The notes: a model not told the origin generated them from the sequence alone. A stretch of 6,976 nt of DNA from Paracoccaceae bacterium (GCA_007128995.1 SKWJ01000380.1:1-6976); one strand, 5' to 3'; positions 1 to 6,027 are shown, counted from the first letter of the stretch. Program-made: numbers and translations.

Positions 1-602
1 CCCACCACCTGCGCGACATCATGGATTGTCGCACCGATCAGAAAGCCCTGCTCTCTCTCGCTGAAACCAAGGGTCTGGAACAGCAGTGGATAGGCGACCA
101 TAGCGATGGTCGAAAGCGCAGTGACAGCCATGACCGTGAACAGAGTGTTGCGTTCGGTCTTGTCATTCGGAGGGATCACCGCGGCAATCGCCAGCGCGGC
201 AGAGGCGCCGCAAATCGCCACTGCGCCCCCTGTCAGCAACGCAAAGCGCCATTGCCGCCGGAACAAGGGGGCCGCGATGAAGCCCGTTGCGATGGTCAGC
301 ACGATCAGGCCGACCAGAAGTGCCGCACCTGCCCCCCCGATCTGCGCCAGATCCTCCAGCGCGATGCGCAAGCCAAGCAATCCGACACCCAGACGCAGCA
401 CGAATTTCGAGGTCCATTCCACCCCCGCGCGGCAGGGGCTGCCATCCTCGTGCAGAAAGTTGAACGCCATCCCCAGAAGCAGCGCGAACAGCATGACCGG
501 CGCGCCGTAATGCGCGCCCAGAAAGGCAGCGGCGGCAGCCACGGTCGCGGCCAGCATCAGCCCGGGCGCAAGCGGAGCAAGAAAGAGGCGCAATCGCGTC
601 AT
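1..602 (-). CDS. suyZ: YeiH/SuyZ-family putative sulfate/sulfite exporter (3' end cut by window edge)
   Basis: Integral inner-membrane protein of the YeiH family (Pfam Cons_hypoth698), annotated as putative sulfate exporters largely because a member, SuyZ, lies with suyAB in Paracoccus. The first 200 residues are present. They contain several hydrophobic segments (about 12-29, 34-50, 94-112, 120-143, 153-176) and two family-typical stretches: CGASAALAIAAVI (131-143) and GATIHDVAQVV (190-200), the latter running into the edge. The remaining C-terminal part, probably a third or more, lies outside. It follows suyB on the same strand, so its likely job is to expel the sulfite or sulfate released by the lyase. 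I chose the ATG at 602 (AGGA six bases upstream) because it gives a family-like N-terminus. An in-frame ATG at 653 has a stronger AGGAG site, 19 bases after suyB, and would add 17 residues across a GC hairpin. Family assignment is firm; substrate is inferred. Confidence 0.85.
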   Translation of the reverse strand, partial: MTRLRLFLAPLAPGLMLAATVAAAAAFLGAHYGAPVMLFALLLGMAFNFLHEDGSPCRAGVEWTSKFVLRLGVGLLGLRIALEDLAQIGGAGAALLVGLIVLTIATGFIAAPLFRRQWRFALLTGGAVAICGASAALAIAAVIPPNDKTERNTLFTVMAVTALSTIAMVAYPLLFQTLGFSEREQGFLIGATIHDVAQVV

Positions 603-618
603 GATGGGTCCTGCCTGC

Positions 619-647
619 AAAGGAAGGGCGGGCCTTGCGACCCGCCC
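619..647 (-). terminator. GC-rich hairpin with short T-rich tail between suyB and suyZ
   Basis: Arms GGGCGGG (626-632) and CCCGCCC (641-647) form a perfect 7-bp stem with an 8-base loop. On the minus strand the hairpin follows the suyB stop and is followed by TTCCTTT (619-625). It resembles an intrinsic terminator, but the tail is interrupted, so it may be a partial terminator or an mRNA-stabilising intercistronic hairpin that lowers suyZ expression relative to suyAB. If suyZ starts at 653, the hairpin lies inside its first codons. Confidence 0.45.
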
Positions 648-672
648 TGTCATGAAATCTCCTAGCCTGTGC

Positions 673-1854
673 TCAGGCCGAACGGTAGAGCTTTGTCATC
701 GAAAATTCCCGATGGCCAAGTGCTTCCGCCGCTGTAAGGCGGCCATTTGCAGTGCGCTTGATCATCTCGATCAACGAGTCGCCCGCCTGATCGATGGTCA
801 TGTCGCGGCGCAACACACCGGTCACATCGACATCGATATGTTCCGACATCGTGCGCAAAGTGCGCGGATTGCCGGAAATCTTGATCACCGGCACGATCGG
901 ATTGCCAACCACATTGCCCTGCCCGGTCGGGAAAGTGTGGATGACATAGCCGCCCGCCGCCATAAGCGTTACGCATTCGGCAGCAGCGGACGAACTGTCC
1001 ATGAAATACAGACCAGGGCCCTTTTCAGGCGCTTCGGCAGGGCCAAGAACATCGATATAAGTGCTGGTACGCCCGATCTTTTCCAGATTGCCCAGCGCCT
1101 TTTCCTCGATCGTGGACAGACCACCCAGAATATTGCCCTTGGTCGGCTGGCTGTCCGACAGATCCGAAGTCTTGAACTGCTCGATCACGTCATCCTGATA
1201 GGCCTGCCATGTCTTGCGGAACTTCGCCGCCGCTTCGGGATTGGCCGCGCGCTTTTCGCAGATATGTTCGGCCCCGGTGATTTCCGACGTCTCGCCGAAC
1301 ACACCATAAAGACCGTGCGGCAACAGCTTGTCATACATGTTGCCAACGGTCGGGCAGGACGACAGGCCTGTGGTCGTGTCGCTCTCGCCACATTTGGTCG
1401 ACACCCAGAGATCGGTGACCGGACAGTCTTCCTTCTGCAACTCAGAAGCCCATTGCACATATTCCTTGGCTTTCCAGCTTGCCCGCCGGATCGTCTCGAA
1501 ATCGCCATTCTGTTCAATCCAGAACCCTTCGACCGGCTTGCCGGTCTTGGCGATCCCGTCGACAATGACCTTCGTCCATTCCGGCTCGATCCCGATGACG
1601 ACAACCGCCGCCACATTCGGATTTGCGCCCGTGCCGATGATGGTGCGGAAATGCAGGTCCAGATCCTCGCCGAATTGCAGGCGGCCATAAGCATGGGGAA
1701 TGGCCATCGTGCCCTTGACGTTATTGGCCACAGCCTCGCAGGCGGCGTTGGAAATGTCGTCCACCGGCAGGATCAGGACGTGGTTGCGCACGCCCACGCG
1801 GCCATTCTCGCGCCGCCAGGCCTTGACTGTATCTTGTGAAAAATCGAATGCCAT
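673..1854 (-). CDS. suyB: (2R)-3-sulfolactate sulfo-lyase, large subunit SuyB
   Basis: Large catalytic subunit (393 aa) of cytoplasmic sulfolactate sulfo-lyase, which splits (R)-3-sulfolactate into pyruvate and sulfite. It belongs to the UxaA/GarD family of iron-dependent altronate/galactarate dehydratases. Visible family motifs are GRVGVRN (18-24), [18 protein letters not shown] (154-171, the altronate dehydratase KCGGSD region), [11 protein letters not shown] (187-197) and [12 protein letters not shown] (308-319) followed by VIKISGN. The full length matches the roughly 42 kDa reported for SuyB. Assignment to SuyB rather than a sugar-acid dehydratase rests on the separate SuyA subunit directly upstream and on the neighbouring sulfolactate dehydrogenase-like and exporter genes. 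The ATG at 1854 has a GGGGAA site that directly follows the suyA stop; the intergenic gap is only 11 bases, so the two subunits are probably translated together. Confidence 0.93.
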   Translation of the reverse strand: MAFDFSQDTVKAWRRENGRVGVRNHVLILPVDDISNAACEAVANNVKGTMAIPHAYGRLQFGEDLDLHFRTIIGTGANPNVAAVVVIGIEPEWTKVIVDGIAKTGKPVEGFWIEQNGDFETIRRASWKAKEYVQWASELQKEDCPVTDLWVSTKCGESDTTTGLSSCPTVGNMYDKLLPHGLYGVFGETSEITGAEHICEKRAANPEAAAKFRKTWQAYQDDVIEQFKTSDLSDSQPTKGNILGGLSTIEEKALGNLEKIGRTSTYIDVLGPAEAPEKGPGLYFMDSSSAAAECVTLMAAGGYVIHTFPTGQGNVVGNPIVPVIKISGNPRTLRTMSEHIDVDVTGVLRRDMTIDQAGDSLIEMIKRTANGRLTAAEALGHREFSMTKLYRSA

Positions 1855-1865
1855 GATCGTTCCCC

Positions 1866-2162
1866 TTACCAGCGCTTGGTTTTCATGTTGTGGGTATGCA
1901 CATGGCCGCCGAGTTCGGCACTGCCCACCATGCGGCCGATATCTTCGCCATATTTTATAACGGTGTCGCCTGCCTTCAGATCAGCAAGCGCGACCTTGTG
2001 ACCGATCGGAATGTCGGCCTTGGCGGTCAGGCGGAAATCGCTGTTATCCTCGGTGCAGACACAGAGCATATCCGTGCCCGCGCTCAGGCCCTCTACGACA
2101 ACTACGCCGACATTGTCAGCCTTGTCATGCACCAGCAGTTGCGGGTGGGTATTGGCAATCAT
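1866..2162 (-). CDS. suyA: (2R)-3-sulfolactate sulfo-lyase, small subunit SuyA
   Basis: Small subunit (98 aa) of sulfolactate sulfo-lyase, a single SAF-type domain equivalent to the N-terminal domain of one-chain altronate dehydratases. Recognisable stretches are [15 protein letters not shown] (12-26), the substrate-side loop [14 protein letters not shown] (37-50), IPIGHKVAL (51-59), KYGEDIG (70-76) and the C-terminal GGHVHTHN (85-92) followed by KTKRW. The IPIGHKVAL...YGE..G...GGHVH pattern is typical of the SAF part of UxaA/GarD enzymes. The split into a free small subunit next to SuyB, and the text of the protein itself, fit SuyA as described in Paracoccus. The ATG at 2162 has a strong AAGGGAG site. 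It sits 29 bases after comC and 11 bases before suyB, inside one transcription unit. Confidence 0.93.
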   Translation of the reverse strand: MIANTHPQLLVHDKADNVGVVVVEGLSAGTDMLCVCTEDNSDFRLTAKADIPIGHKVALADLKAGDTVIKYGEDIGRMVGSAELGGHVHTHNMKTKRW

Positions 2163-2191
2163 CTCTTCTCTCCCTTCGTGATGCGAGACTA

Positions 2192-3190
2192 TCAGCCATG
2201 GGCAAGGCCCATGAGCGTATCGTGAAGCTGTTTTGGTATCTCGAATATCTCTGCGCGCCCTTTGCGTTCGGCCATGCGCCGCGCACCGGGCAGGCGTGCG
2301 CCGTCTTGTGCCGCAACCGCGTCAAAGAGCAACTCTGCCCGTTCGGTAAAGCCCGGGGCAAAGCGTGCGGGGTCCAGCACAAGGATGAAATGCGCCAGAT
2401 TGGGGGCAGGACCCTTGTCATCAAACAGCGAACTGGCCTGATGGGCGAAATTCGCCCCGGCCAGACCTGCCGTCAGCAATTCCACCATAAGGGCGAGTGC
2501 AGCCCCCTTCGCGCCCCCGGCAGGCACCATCGTTCCTGCCATTGCTGCATCGGCATCGGTGGTTGGCTGTCCTTCGGCATCCAGCGCCCAGCCTTCGGGA
2601 ATGGGTTGGCCTGCTTTCTGCGCCAGCATGACCTTGCCGCGCGCAACATGGCTGAGCGAGAGATCAATCAGCAGCGGATCGCCCAACGCGCGCGGCGCGG
2701 CAAAGGCAATCGGGTTGGTGCCGAACAGCGCGCGATTGCCCCCCCATGGGGCCATGGCCGCAGGGGCATTGGCGAAGGCCAGCGCAATCAGCCCTTGCCG
2801 CGCGAAGGGTTCTACCGCCTGACCCGCCACGCCGAAATGGTGCGAGCGGGTCACACTGACAACGGCAACCCCCAGCTCGCGCGCAACCTCCTGTGCCATG
2901 CGGGCCCCGGCATCAATTGCGGCAAAGGCCAGCCCGAAACCCGCATCCACCCGGATCACGGCACCGTCGCGGGACAGTTCAGGCGCAGCACGGGCCAGAA
3001 CCTTTCCTGCACGCATCTGCGCTGCATAGAATGGAACCCGCGCCAGCCCATGCGAGGGCAAGCCTTCCTGCTCGGCCTGCACCAGTGCCTTGGCGGCAGG
3101 CAAGGCCAGGGCCTCGGGCATTCCTTGCGCCTTGAATACCTGCACTACAAGCGTGTGCGCGGCATCCGGGGTAATCTGGACAGGTGTCAT
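2192..3190 (-). CDS. comC: ComC-like malate/L-lactate dehydrogenase-family oxidoreductase, probable (R)-sulfolactate dehydrogenase
   Basis: NAD(P)-dependent 2-hydroxyacid dehydrogenase of the Ldh2/MDH2 family (Pfam PF02615), 332 aa, normal length for the family and expected in the cytoplasm. Motifs seen are PSHGLARVPFY (45-55, conserved His47), SVTRSHHFGVAG (112-123), GGNRALFGTNPIAFA (150-164, cofactor side), LSLSHVARGK (177-186) and PAGGAKGAALALM (223-235). Family members differ in substrate (malate, lactate, ureidoglycolate, sulfolactate), so sequence alone does not fix it. Being first in an operon with suyAB strongly suggests ComC, which interconverts 3-sulfopyruvate and (R)-sulfolactate and so feeds SuyAB. 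The partner (S)-specific enzyme SlcC, with which ComC forms a racemase in Chromohalobacter, is not in the window. The ATG at 3190 has only a distant GGAG (11 bases), so its initiation may be modest. Its promoter faces the GntR gene. Confidence 0.82.
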   Translation of the reverse strand: MTPVQITPDAAHTLVVQVFKAQGMPEALALPAAKALVQAEQEGLPSHGLARVPFYAAQMRAGKVLARAAPELSRDGAVIRVDAGFGLAFAAIDAGARMAQEVARELGVAVVSVTRSHHFGVAGQAVEPFARQGLIALAFANAPAAMAPWGGNRALFGTNPIAFAAPRALGDPLLIDLSLSHVARGKVMLAQKAGQPIPEGWALDAEGQPTTDADAAMAGTMVPAGGAKGAALALMVELLTAGLAGANFAHQASSLFDDKGPAPNLAHFILVLDPARFAPGFTERAELLFDAVAAQDGARLPGARRMAERKGRAEIFEIPKQLHDTLMGLAHG

Positions 3191-3227
3191 GCGGGCAGCG
3201 GCTCCGTTCGGCAGGGGAAGCTGAGTC

Positions 3228-3256
3228 TTGCAAAACTATATAGTTTATATAATATA
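3228..3256 (+). promoter_or_regulatory. Predicted promoter of the GntR regulator, overlapping the operon promoter
   Basis: TTGCAA (3228-3233) and AATATA (3251-3256) are 17 bases apart. A perfect TATAAT (3248-3253) is also present but lacks a good -35 at normal spacing. Either would start transcription near 3260, about 50 bases before the regulator ATG at 3311. The element shares the same AT-rich core as the divergent operon promoter, so the two promoters probably compete or are co-regulated. Confidence 0.4.
3233..3246. promoter_or_regulatory. Perfect 14-bp palindrome, candidate GntR/HutC-type operator
   Basis: AAACTATATAGTTT is a perfect inverted repeat covering the predicted operon -10. HutC-subfamily GntR regulators usually bind short AT-rich palindromes and often act on their own divergent promoter, so this is the best operator candidate. 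On the minus strand the motif CTATAT recurs 14 bases upstream (3252-3257), and a smaller palindrome TTATATAA lies at 3245-3252, so more than one dimer might bind. Confidence 0.55.
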
Positions 3257-3266
3257 GAAGCGTCAA
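3237..3266 (-). promoter_or_regulatory. Predicted sigma70-type promoter of the comC-suyA-suyB-suyZ operon
   Basis: On the minus strand TTGACG (3261-3266) and TATATA (3237-3242) are separated by 18 bases, close to the housekeeping consensus. Transcription would start near 3230, about 40 bases before the comC ATG. It is the only good -35/-10 pair seen upstream of the operon. The -10 element lies in the centre of a perfect palindrome, which suits repression by the divergent GntR protein. Confidence 0.6.
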
Positions 3267-3310
3267 GCAGGATTGCGCCCTGCCGCCGTTTCAGAGTATC
3301 GCCTATCCCG

Positions 3311-4030
3311 ATGACATCCCGCCCTGTTGCCCAGCCCCTGCACCGTCAACTTCGCGATCTGATGATGGCGCGGATTGAAGCAGGCGAGTGGTCGCCGGGA
3401 ACCTATCTGCCCTCGGAATCGCGACTGGCCGAAGACTATGGCGTGGCCGTGGGCACCTTGCGCAAGGCGCTTCTCGACATGGCCGCCGAAGGCGTCGTTC
3501 AGCGCCGACAGGGCAAGGGCACTGTTGTGGTCAGCCATGACAGCGATGCGGTTCTGTTCCGGTTCTTCAATCTGCGCGGGCCAGACGGGCGCAGATTGCG
3601 CCCCGAAAGCCGCGTCCTGTCGCGCGCACGGATTGCTGCGTGCAGCGCTGATGCCGATGCGCTGGGGCTGCCCCCGCGCGCACAGGTGATCCGCATCACC
3701 CGCGTGCGCGATATCGGCGGAACGCCGGTGCTTTACGAACATATCCTGCTGGACGCCGCGCGCTTCGGCAGGCTTGAAACCGATCCCGACATTTTGCCCA
3801 ATACACTCTATCAGCTGTACCAGACCGAAATGGGCGCAACTGTTCACCGCGCGCGAGAGGCCTTGCGCGCGGTCAGTGCAGACAAGGCCTGCGCGCGCGA
3901 ACTTGGGATTGCAGAAGGCACACCACTCTTGCAGATCCGCCGTGTTGCACTGGACTACGGTGGCGCACCGATCGAGTTGCGCCTGTCATGGGTCAATACA
4001 TATAGCCTGCATTACGAGGCCGAGCTTTGA
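3311..4030 (+). CDS. GntR-family (HutC/UTRA) transcriptional regulator, probable regulator of the sulfolactate operon
   Basis: DNA-binding repressor-type protein of 239 aa. The N-terminal winged helix-turn-helix (about 9-75) shows PLHRQLRDLMMARIEAGEW, LPSESRLAEDYGV, a recognition helix around VAVGTLRKALLDMA (45-58) and the wing RRQGKGTVV (65-73). The C-terminal part (about 92-235) is a UTRA effector domain, with the typical VIRITRVRDIGGTPVLYEH (126-144) and IELRLSWVNTYSL (221-233). The ATG at 3311 puts eight or nine residues before the first helix, as usual; the frame stays open much further upstream, but that part is antisense to comC and upstream of the predicted promoter. The ribosome site is weak. 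The divergent position suggests it senses sulfolactate, sulfopyruvate or cysteate and controls comC-suyABZ and itself; the ligand is inferred, not visible. Confidence 0.88.
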   Translation: MTSRPVAQPLHRQLRDLMMARIEAGEWSPGTYLPSESRLAEDYGVAVGTLRKALLDMAAEGVVQRRQGKGTVVVSHDSDAVLFRFFNLRGPDGRRLRPESRVLSRARIAACSADADALGLPPRAQVIRITRVRDIGGTPVLYEHILLDAARFGRLETDPDILPNTLYQLYQTEMGATVHRAREALRAVSADKACARELGIAEGTPLLQIRRVALDYGGAPIELRLSWVNTYSLHYEAEL

Positions 4031-4033
4031 ACA

Positions 4034-4066
4034 CGCGTCCTGACTGTCACCATTTCAGCAGACGCG
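4034..4066. other. Imperfect hairpin at the convergent gene junction
   Basis: CGCGTC-CTGA (4034-4043) pairs with TCAG-CA-GACGCG (4055-4066), leaving a two-base bulge and an 11-base loop. It spans the 16-base gap between the regulator stop and the nrsF stop, plus the nrsF tail. There is no T-run, so it is not a classic intrinsic terminator, but it could act in both directions as a transcription or RNA end. Confidence 0.25.
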
Positions 4067-4679
4067 GACCCAGCAATGCCCCCGCAAGCATGACGCTTCC
4101 GATCGCCGCCGAATAAGCCGGCAGCACGAAGAGCGCCATGTCCTTGTCGCAATAGATCGAATAGATTGCAGCAGCGATGCCGCCCGCCGCCAGCCCGGCG
4201 GCGGCGCCGGTCAACCTCGGTCGCAGCGCCGCCCCCGATGACAGCCCCCAGAACATTGCAGCCAGCACAGGCGCGGCAAGAACCGGAATCGACACAAGAC
4301 AGGTGATCAGGCTGGGGCTGTTCAGGGCGCTGGCCAGCCCTGCCACCCCCTCGCGCCCAAAGGCCGCCAGAAAGCCAAGCGCAGCAAGCGCGATCAAAGC
4401 GCCCAGCGCGATGCCCCGGCGCGCATGCCGGACACCGGGATGGGCCAGCGCAAGCGCAAACGCCACGGACAGCCCCATCAGGATCAGCGGAACCAGCGTT
4501 TTCAGCACCGCCAAGGACCCAAGCGCCGCCCAGATATCGGGTCGTGCGCCCCAGAACAGGGCGAATACCGTGCCAGACGCCGCGCTGGCCAGCAGCATCG
4601 CCTGACCAAGCTGGCGCGTCACAGGCTGTTGCGGTATCGTATCCGCAGCAAGGGCGGAAATGAGCTCTTCGGTTTTCAT
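4047..4679 (-). CDS. nrsF: NrsF/DUF1109-family anti-sigma factor (six-helix membrane protein)
   Basis: Inner-membrane anti-sigma factor of the NrsF family (DUF1109, negative regulator of sigma F), 210 aa. The soluble N-terminus MKTEELISALAAD is family-typical and probably holds the sigma. Six hydrophobic segments follow, at about 25-43, 52-79, 89-107, 123-144, 155-173 and 182-204. Cys127 (in ITCLVS) and Cys177 (in IYCDKD) are the only cysteines; they are 50 residues apart and lie where the paired cysteines reported as essential in Caulobacter NrsF are expected. The gene overlaps the sigma gene by four bases (ATGA, 4676-4679), showing translational coupling. Family knowledge from Caulobacter (release by dichromate or cadmium) suggests a thiol or metal/oxidant sensor; the signal here is unknown. 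Confidence 0.88.
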   Translation of the reverse strand: MKTEELISALAADTIPQQPVTRQLGQAMLLASAASGTVFALFWGARPDIWAALGSLAVLKTLVPLILMGLSVAFALALAHPGVRHARRGIALGALIALAALGFLAAFGREGVAGLASALNSPSLITCLVSIPVLAAPVLAAMFWGLSSGAALRPRLTGAAAGLAAGGIAAAIYSIYCDKDMALFVLPAYSAAIGSVMLAGALLGPRLLKW

Positions 4680-5188
4680 TCAATCATCCTTTCGCGCAGC
4701 CGGACGATGGTTTTCAAGGCCCGGTGCAGGGCCACGCGGACCGCGCCCTCGGACATGTCCAGCCGCGCTGCTGTCTCGGCAGTCGTCTCTCCGTTCAGAC
4801 CAAAGGCCCGCACGATCTCTGCGGCGCGCGGGTCCAGCTTGCCAAGAACCTTTTCCATATCGCGCCCTTCGGTCGGATCCGGGCCTTCAGCAGCGACCAG
4901 CCCCTCGGCGAAATCGTCAATTGACATCTCGATCCGCCTGCCACGCGCGCGAAATGCATCCACCACCTTATGCCGCGCAATAGCGTACAGCCAGGGCCGC
5001 AACGGCGCGTCTTCGTGCCAGGTGTGGCGCTTGCCGTGAATTGCCAGCAGAACATCCTGCAACACGTCCTCGCACCCCTCTGGTCCCAGCGCCGCGCCCC
5101 GCGCCCGCACGACCTTGCGCAGCACAGGGGTGATGGCCATAAGCAGACGGTGATATGCCGCCGTGTCGCCACGATTGGCCGCACGCAT
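4676..5188 (-). CDS. sigF: ECF sigma factor, SigF-like, paired with NrsF
   Basis: Cytoplasmic ECF sigma factor of 170 aa. Region 2 (about 5-80) includes CEDVLQDVLLAIH (39-51) and PLRPWLYAIARHKVVDAFR (62-80). A linker follows, then region 4 (about 113-168) with the helix-turn-helix ETAARLDMSEGAVRVALHRALK. Adjacency to and overlap with an NrsF gene place it with Caulobacter SigF-type sigmas. I start it at the ATG at 5188 because GGAGG (5194-5198) lies five bases upstream. A longer form from a TTG at 5227 adds 13 residues but begins almost at the transcription start predicted from the ECF promoter at 5236-5261. That promoter resembles the SigF consensus, so autoregulation is likely. No other target promoter is evident in the window. 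Confidence 0.88.
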   Translation of the reverse strand: MRAANRGDTAAYHRLLMAITPVLRKVVRARGAALGPEGCEDVLQDVLLAIHGKRHTWHEDAPLRPWLYAIARHKVVDAFRARGRRIEMSIDDFAEGLVAAEGPDPTEGRDMEKVLGKLDPRAAEIVRAFGLNGETTAETAARLDMSEGAVRVALHRALKTIVRLRERMIE

Positions 5189-5193
5189 AAGAT

Positions 5194-5198
5194 CCTCC
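5194..5198 (-). promoter_or_regulatory. Ribosome binding site that decides the sigma factor start
   Basis: GGAGG on the minus strand, with the five-base spacer ATCTT before the ATG at 5188. Neither upstream start option (TTG 5227, GTG 5218) has such a site at good spacing. Confidence 0.7.
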
Positions 5199-5235
5199 AG
5201 GGGCTCAAGATCATTCACTCTGGTCAAGTCCTCTG

Positions 5236-5261
5236 TTCGGGCTGCGCAGGCGGATTGTTAC
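5236..5261 (-). promoter_or_regulatory. Predicted SigF-type ECF promoter (autoregulatory)
   Basis: On the minus strand GTAACA (5256-5261) and CGAA (5236-5239) are exactly 16 bases apart. As I recall it, the SigF promoter described in Caulobacter is GTAACC-N16-CGAA, so only one base differs. Transcription would begin near 5229, giving a leader of about 40 bases to the ATG at 5188. This is a typical arrangement for an ECF sigma that transcribes its own operon with its anti-sigma. Confidence 0.65.
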
Positions 5262-5314
5262 ATAGCAAGCCGGGCAGATTTCCAGAAACGGATAATCCAT
5301 CAATGCCCGATCAC

Positions 5315-5342
5315 GTCCGCGTGTCCAGCGGAATGCGCGGAC
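5315..5342. repeat. Inverted repeat between lysE and the sigma operon promoter
   Basis: GTCCGCG (5315-5321) and CGCGGAC (5336-5342) form a perfect 7-bp inverted repeat with a 14-base loop. It lies about 75 bases after the lysE stop and 54 bases upstream of the ECF -35. No T-run follows on either strand. It could be a weak terminator for lysE read-through or a protein site; I see nothing else in the 5262-5415 gap. Confidence 0.3.
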
Positions 5343-5415
5343 AATCTATCGCATGACACGCTGACAGATCGCACCAAATCGACGCAGCTTCAGGCACGGG
5401 GGCGTGTTCAGCGCC

Positions 5416-6027
5416 CTATGCTCCCAGAAGCAGCTTAGCCGCAATCGCCCACATCACACAGGCAATCACCGCTTCCAGAATACGCCATGCCTTCGGCGCA
5501 GCAAAGAAAGGGCGCAGCCGGGCCGATCCGTACCCAAGCGTGAAGAAGAAAACAAACGAGGCGCTCATCGCCCCGGCAGCGAAAGATCCCGCATCCGCGC
5601 CAAACTGGGTCGAGATCGTGCCAAGCAGGACCACCGTGTCAAGATAGACATGCGGGTTCAGCCAGGTGATCGCAAGACATGCCAGCAAGACGTCGCGCAG
5701 GCGGCGGCTTTTCTGATCCGGGGTGATCAAGAGCGCATCGGTCGAAGAAACGGCGGCCTTCATGCTCTTGAGCCCGTACCAGATCAGAAAGGCACTGCCG
5801 GCATAGCGCATCACCGGGGCAAGCCAGGGCAACCAGGCAGAGATCTGGCCAAAACTGGTGACCCCCAGCAAGATCAGAAGGGCATCCGACACAGCGCAGG
5901 TCAGGCACACAGCAAAGACATACTCCCCGCGCAGGCCTTGCCGCAATACAAACGCATTCTGCGCACCAATGGCAACGATCAGGCCAAGGCCAGTCATCAT
6001 GCCGATGAAGAAGACCGAGAGGTTCAA
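5416..6027 (-). CDS. lysE: LysE/ArgO-family amino-acid exporter
   Basis: Inner-membrane exporter of the LysE family (203 aa), members of which expel basic amino acids such as lysine or arginine. Characteristic motifs are GAQNAFVLRQGL (21-32) in the first helix region and TWLNPHVYLDTVVLLG (120-135) at the conserved NP(H)xYLD helix. Hydrophobic segments are at about 3-22, 37-58, 64-84, 112-135, 146-165 and 182-202. The start is probably TTG at 6027: it puts the GAQN motif at residue 21, as in ArgO, while the first ATG (6000) would remove half of helix one. The frame has no ATG between the upstream stop and this TTG, and the ribosome site is weak, implying low expression. The usual divergent LysG/ArgP regulator is absent; a metal-binding protein gene is divergent instead. 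Exact substrate is not determined. Confidence 0.87.
   Translation of the reverse strand: MNLSVFFIGMMTGLGLIVAIGAQNAFVLRQGLRGEYVFAVCLTCAVSDALLILLGVTSFGQISAWLPWLAPVMRYAGSAFLIWYGLKSMKAAVSSTDALLITPDQKSRRLRDVLLACLAITWLNPHVYLDTVVLLGTISTQFGADAGSFAAGAMSASFVFFFTLGYGSARLRPFFAAPKAWRILEAVIACVMWAIAAKLLLGA

Noticed and set aside
21..665. 214-codon plus-strand frame and its neighbours at the left edge
   Set aside because: Opposite the YeiH/SuyZ frame, which is hydrophobic and carries family motifs; the plus-strand product is a charged, motif-free shadow.
601..1839. 412-codon plus-strand open frame
   Set aside because: Antisense shadow of suyB produced by GC-rich codon bias; no recognisable motif or ribosome site, while suyB has intact family motifs.
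673..2162. Altronate or galactarate dehydratase (split UxaA/GarD) instead of SuyAB
   Set aside because: The fold family is shared, but there are no uronate or galactarate genes nearby. A free SAF subunit with a ComC-like gene and a YeiH-type exporter fits the sulfolactate lyase locus better.
3236..3257. AT-rich tract as a replication origin or insertion-element end
   Set aside because: It is a single short tract between divergent genes with promoter elements; no DnaA-box cluster, target duplication or transposase is seen.
2198..3310. Long plus-strand open frame running into the GntR gene (would make a 610-residue protein)
   Set aside because: This part is antisense to comC, which has clear family motifs. 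The translation is rich in Arg, Gly, His and Cys without domain character, and the promoter and normal GntR N-terminus point to the ATG at 3311.
5189..5227. TTG (5227) or GTG (5218) as the sigma factor start
   Set aside because: They lie at the predicted transcription start of the ECF promoter and lack a good ribosome site, whereas the ATG at 5188 has GGAGG at ideal spacing.
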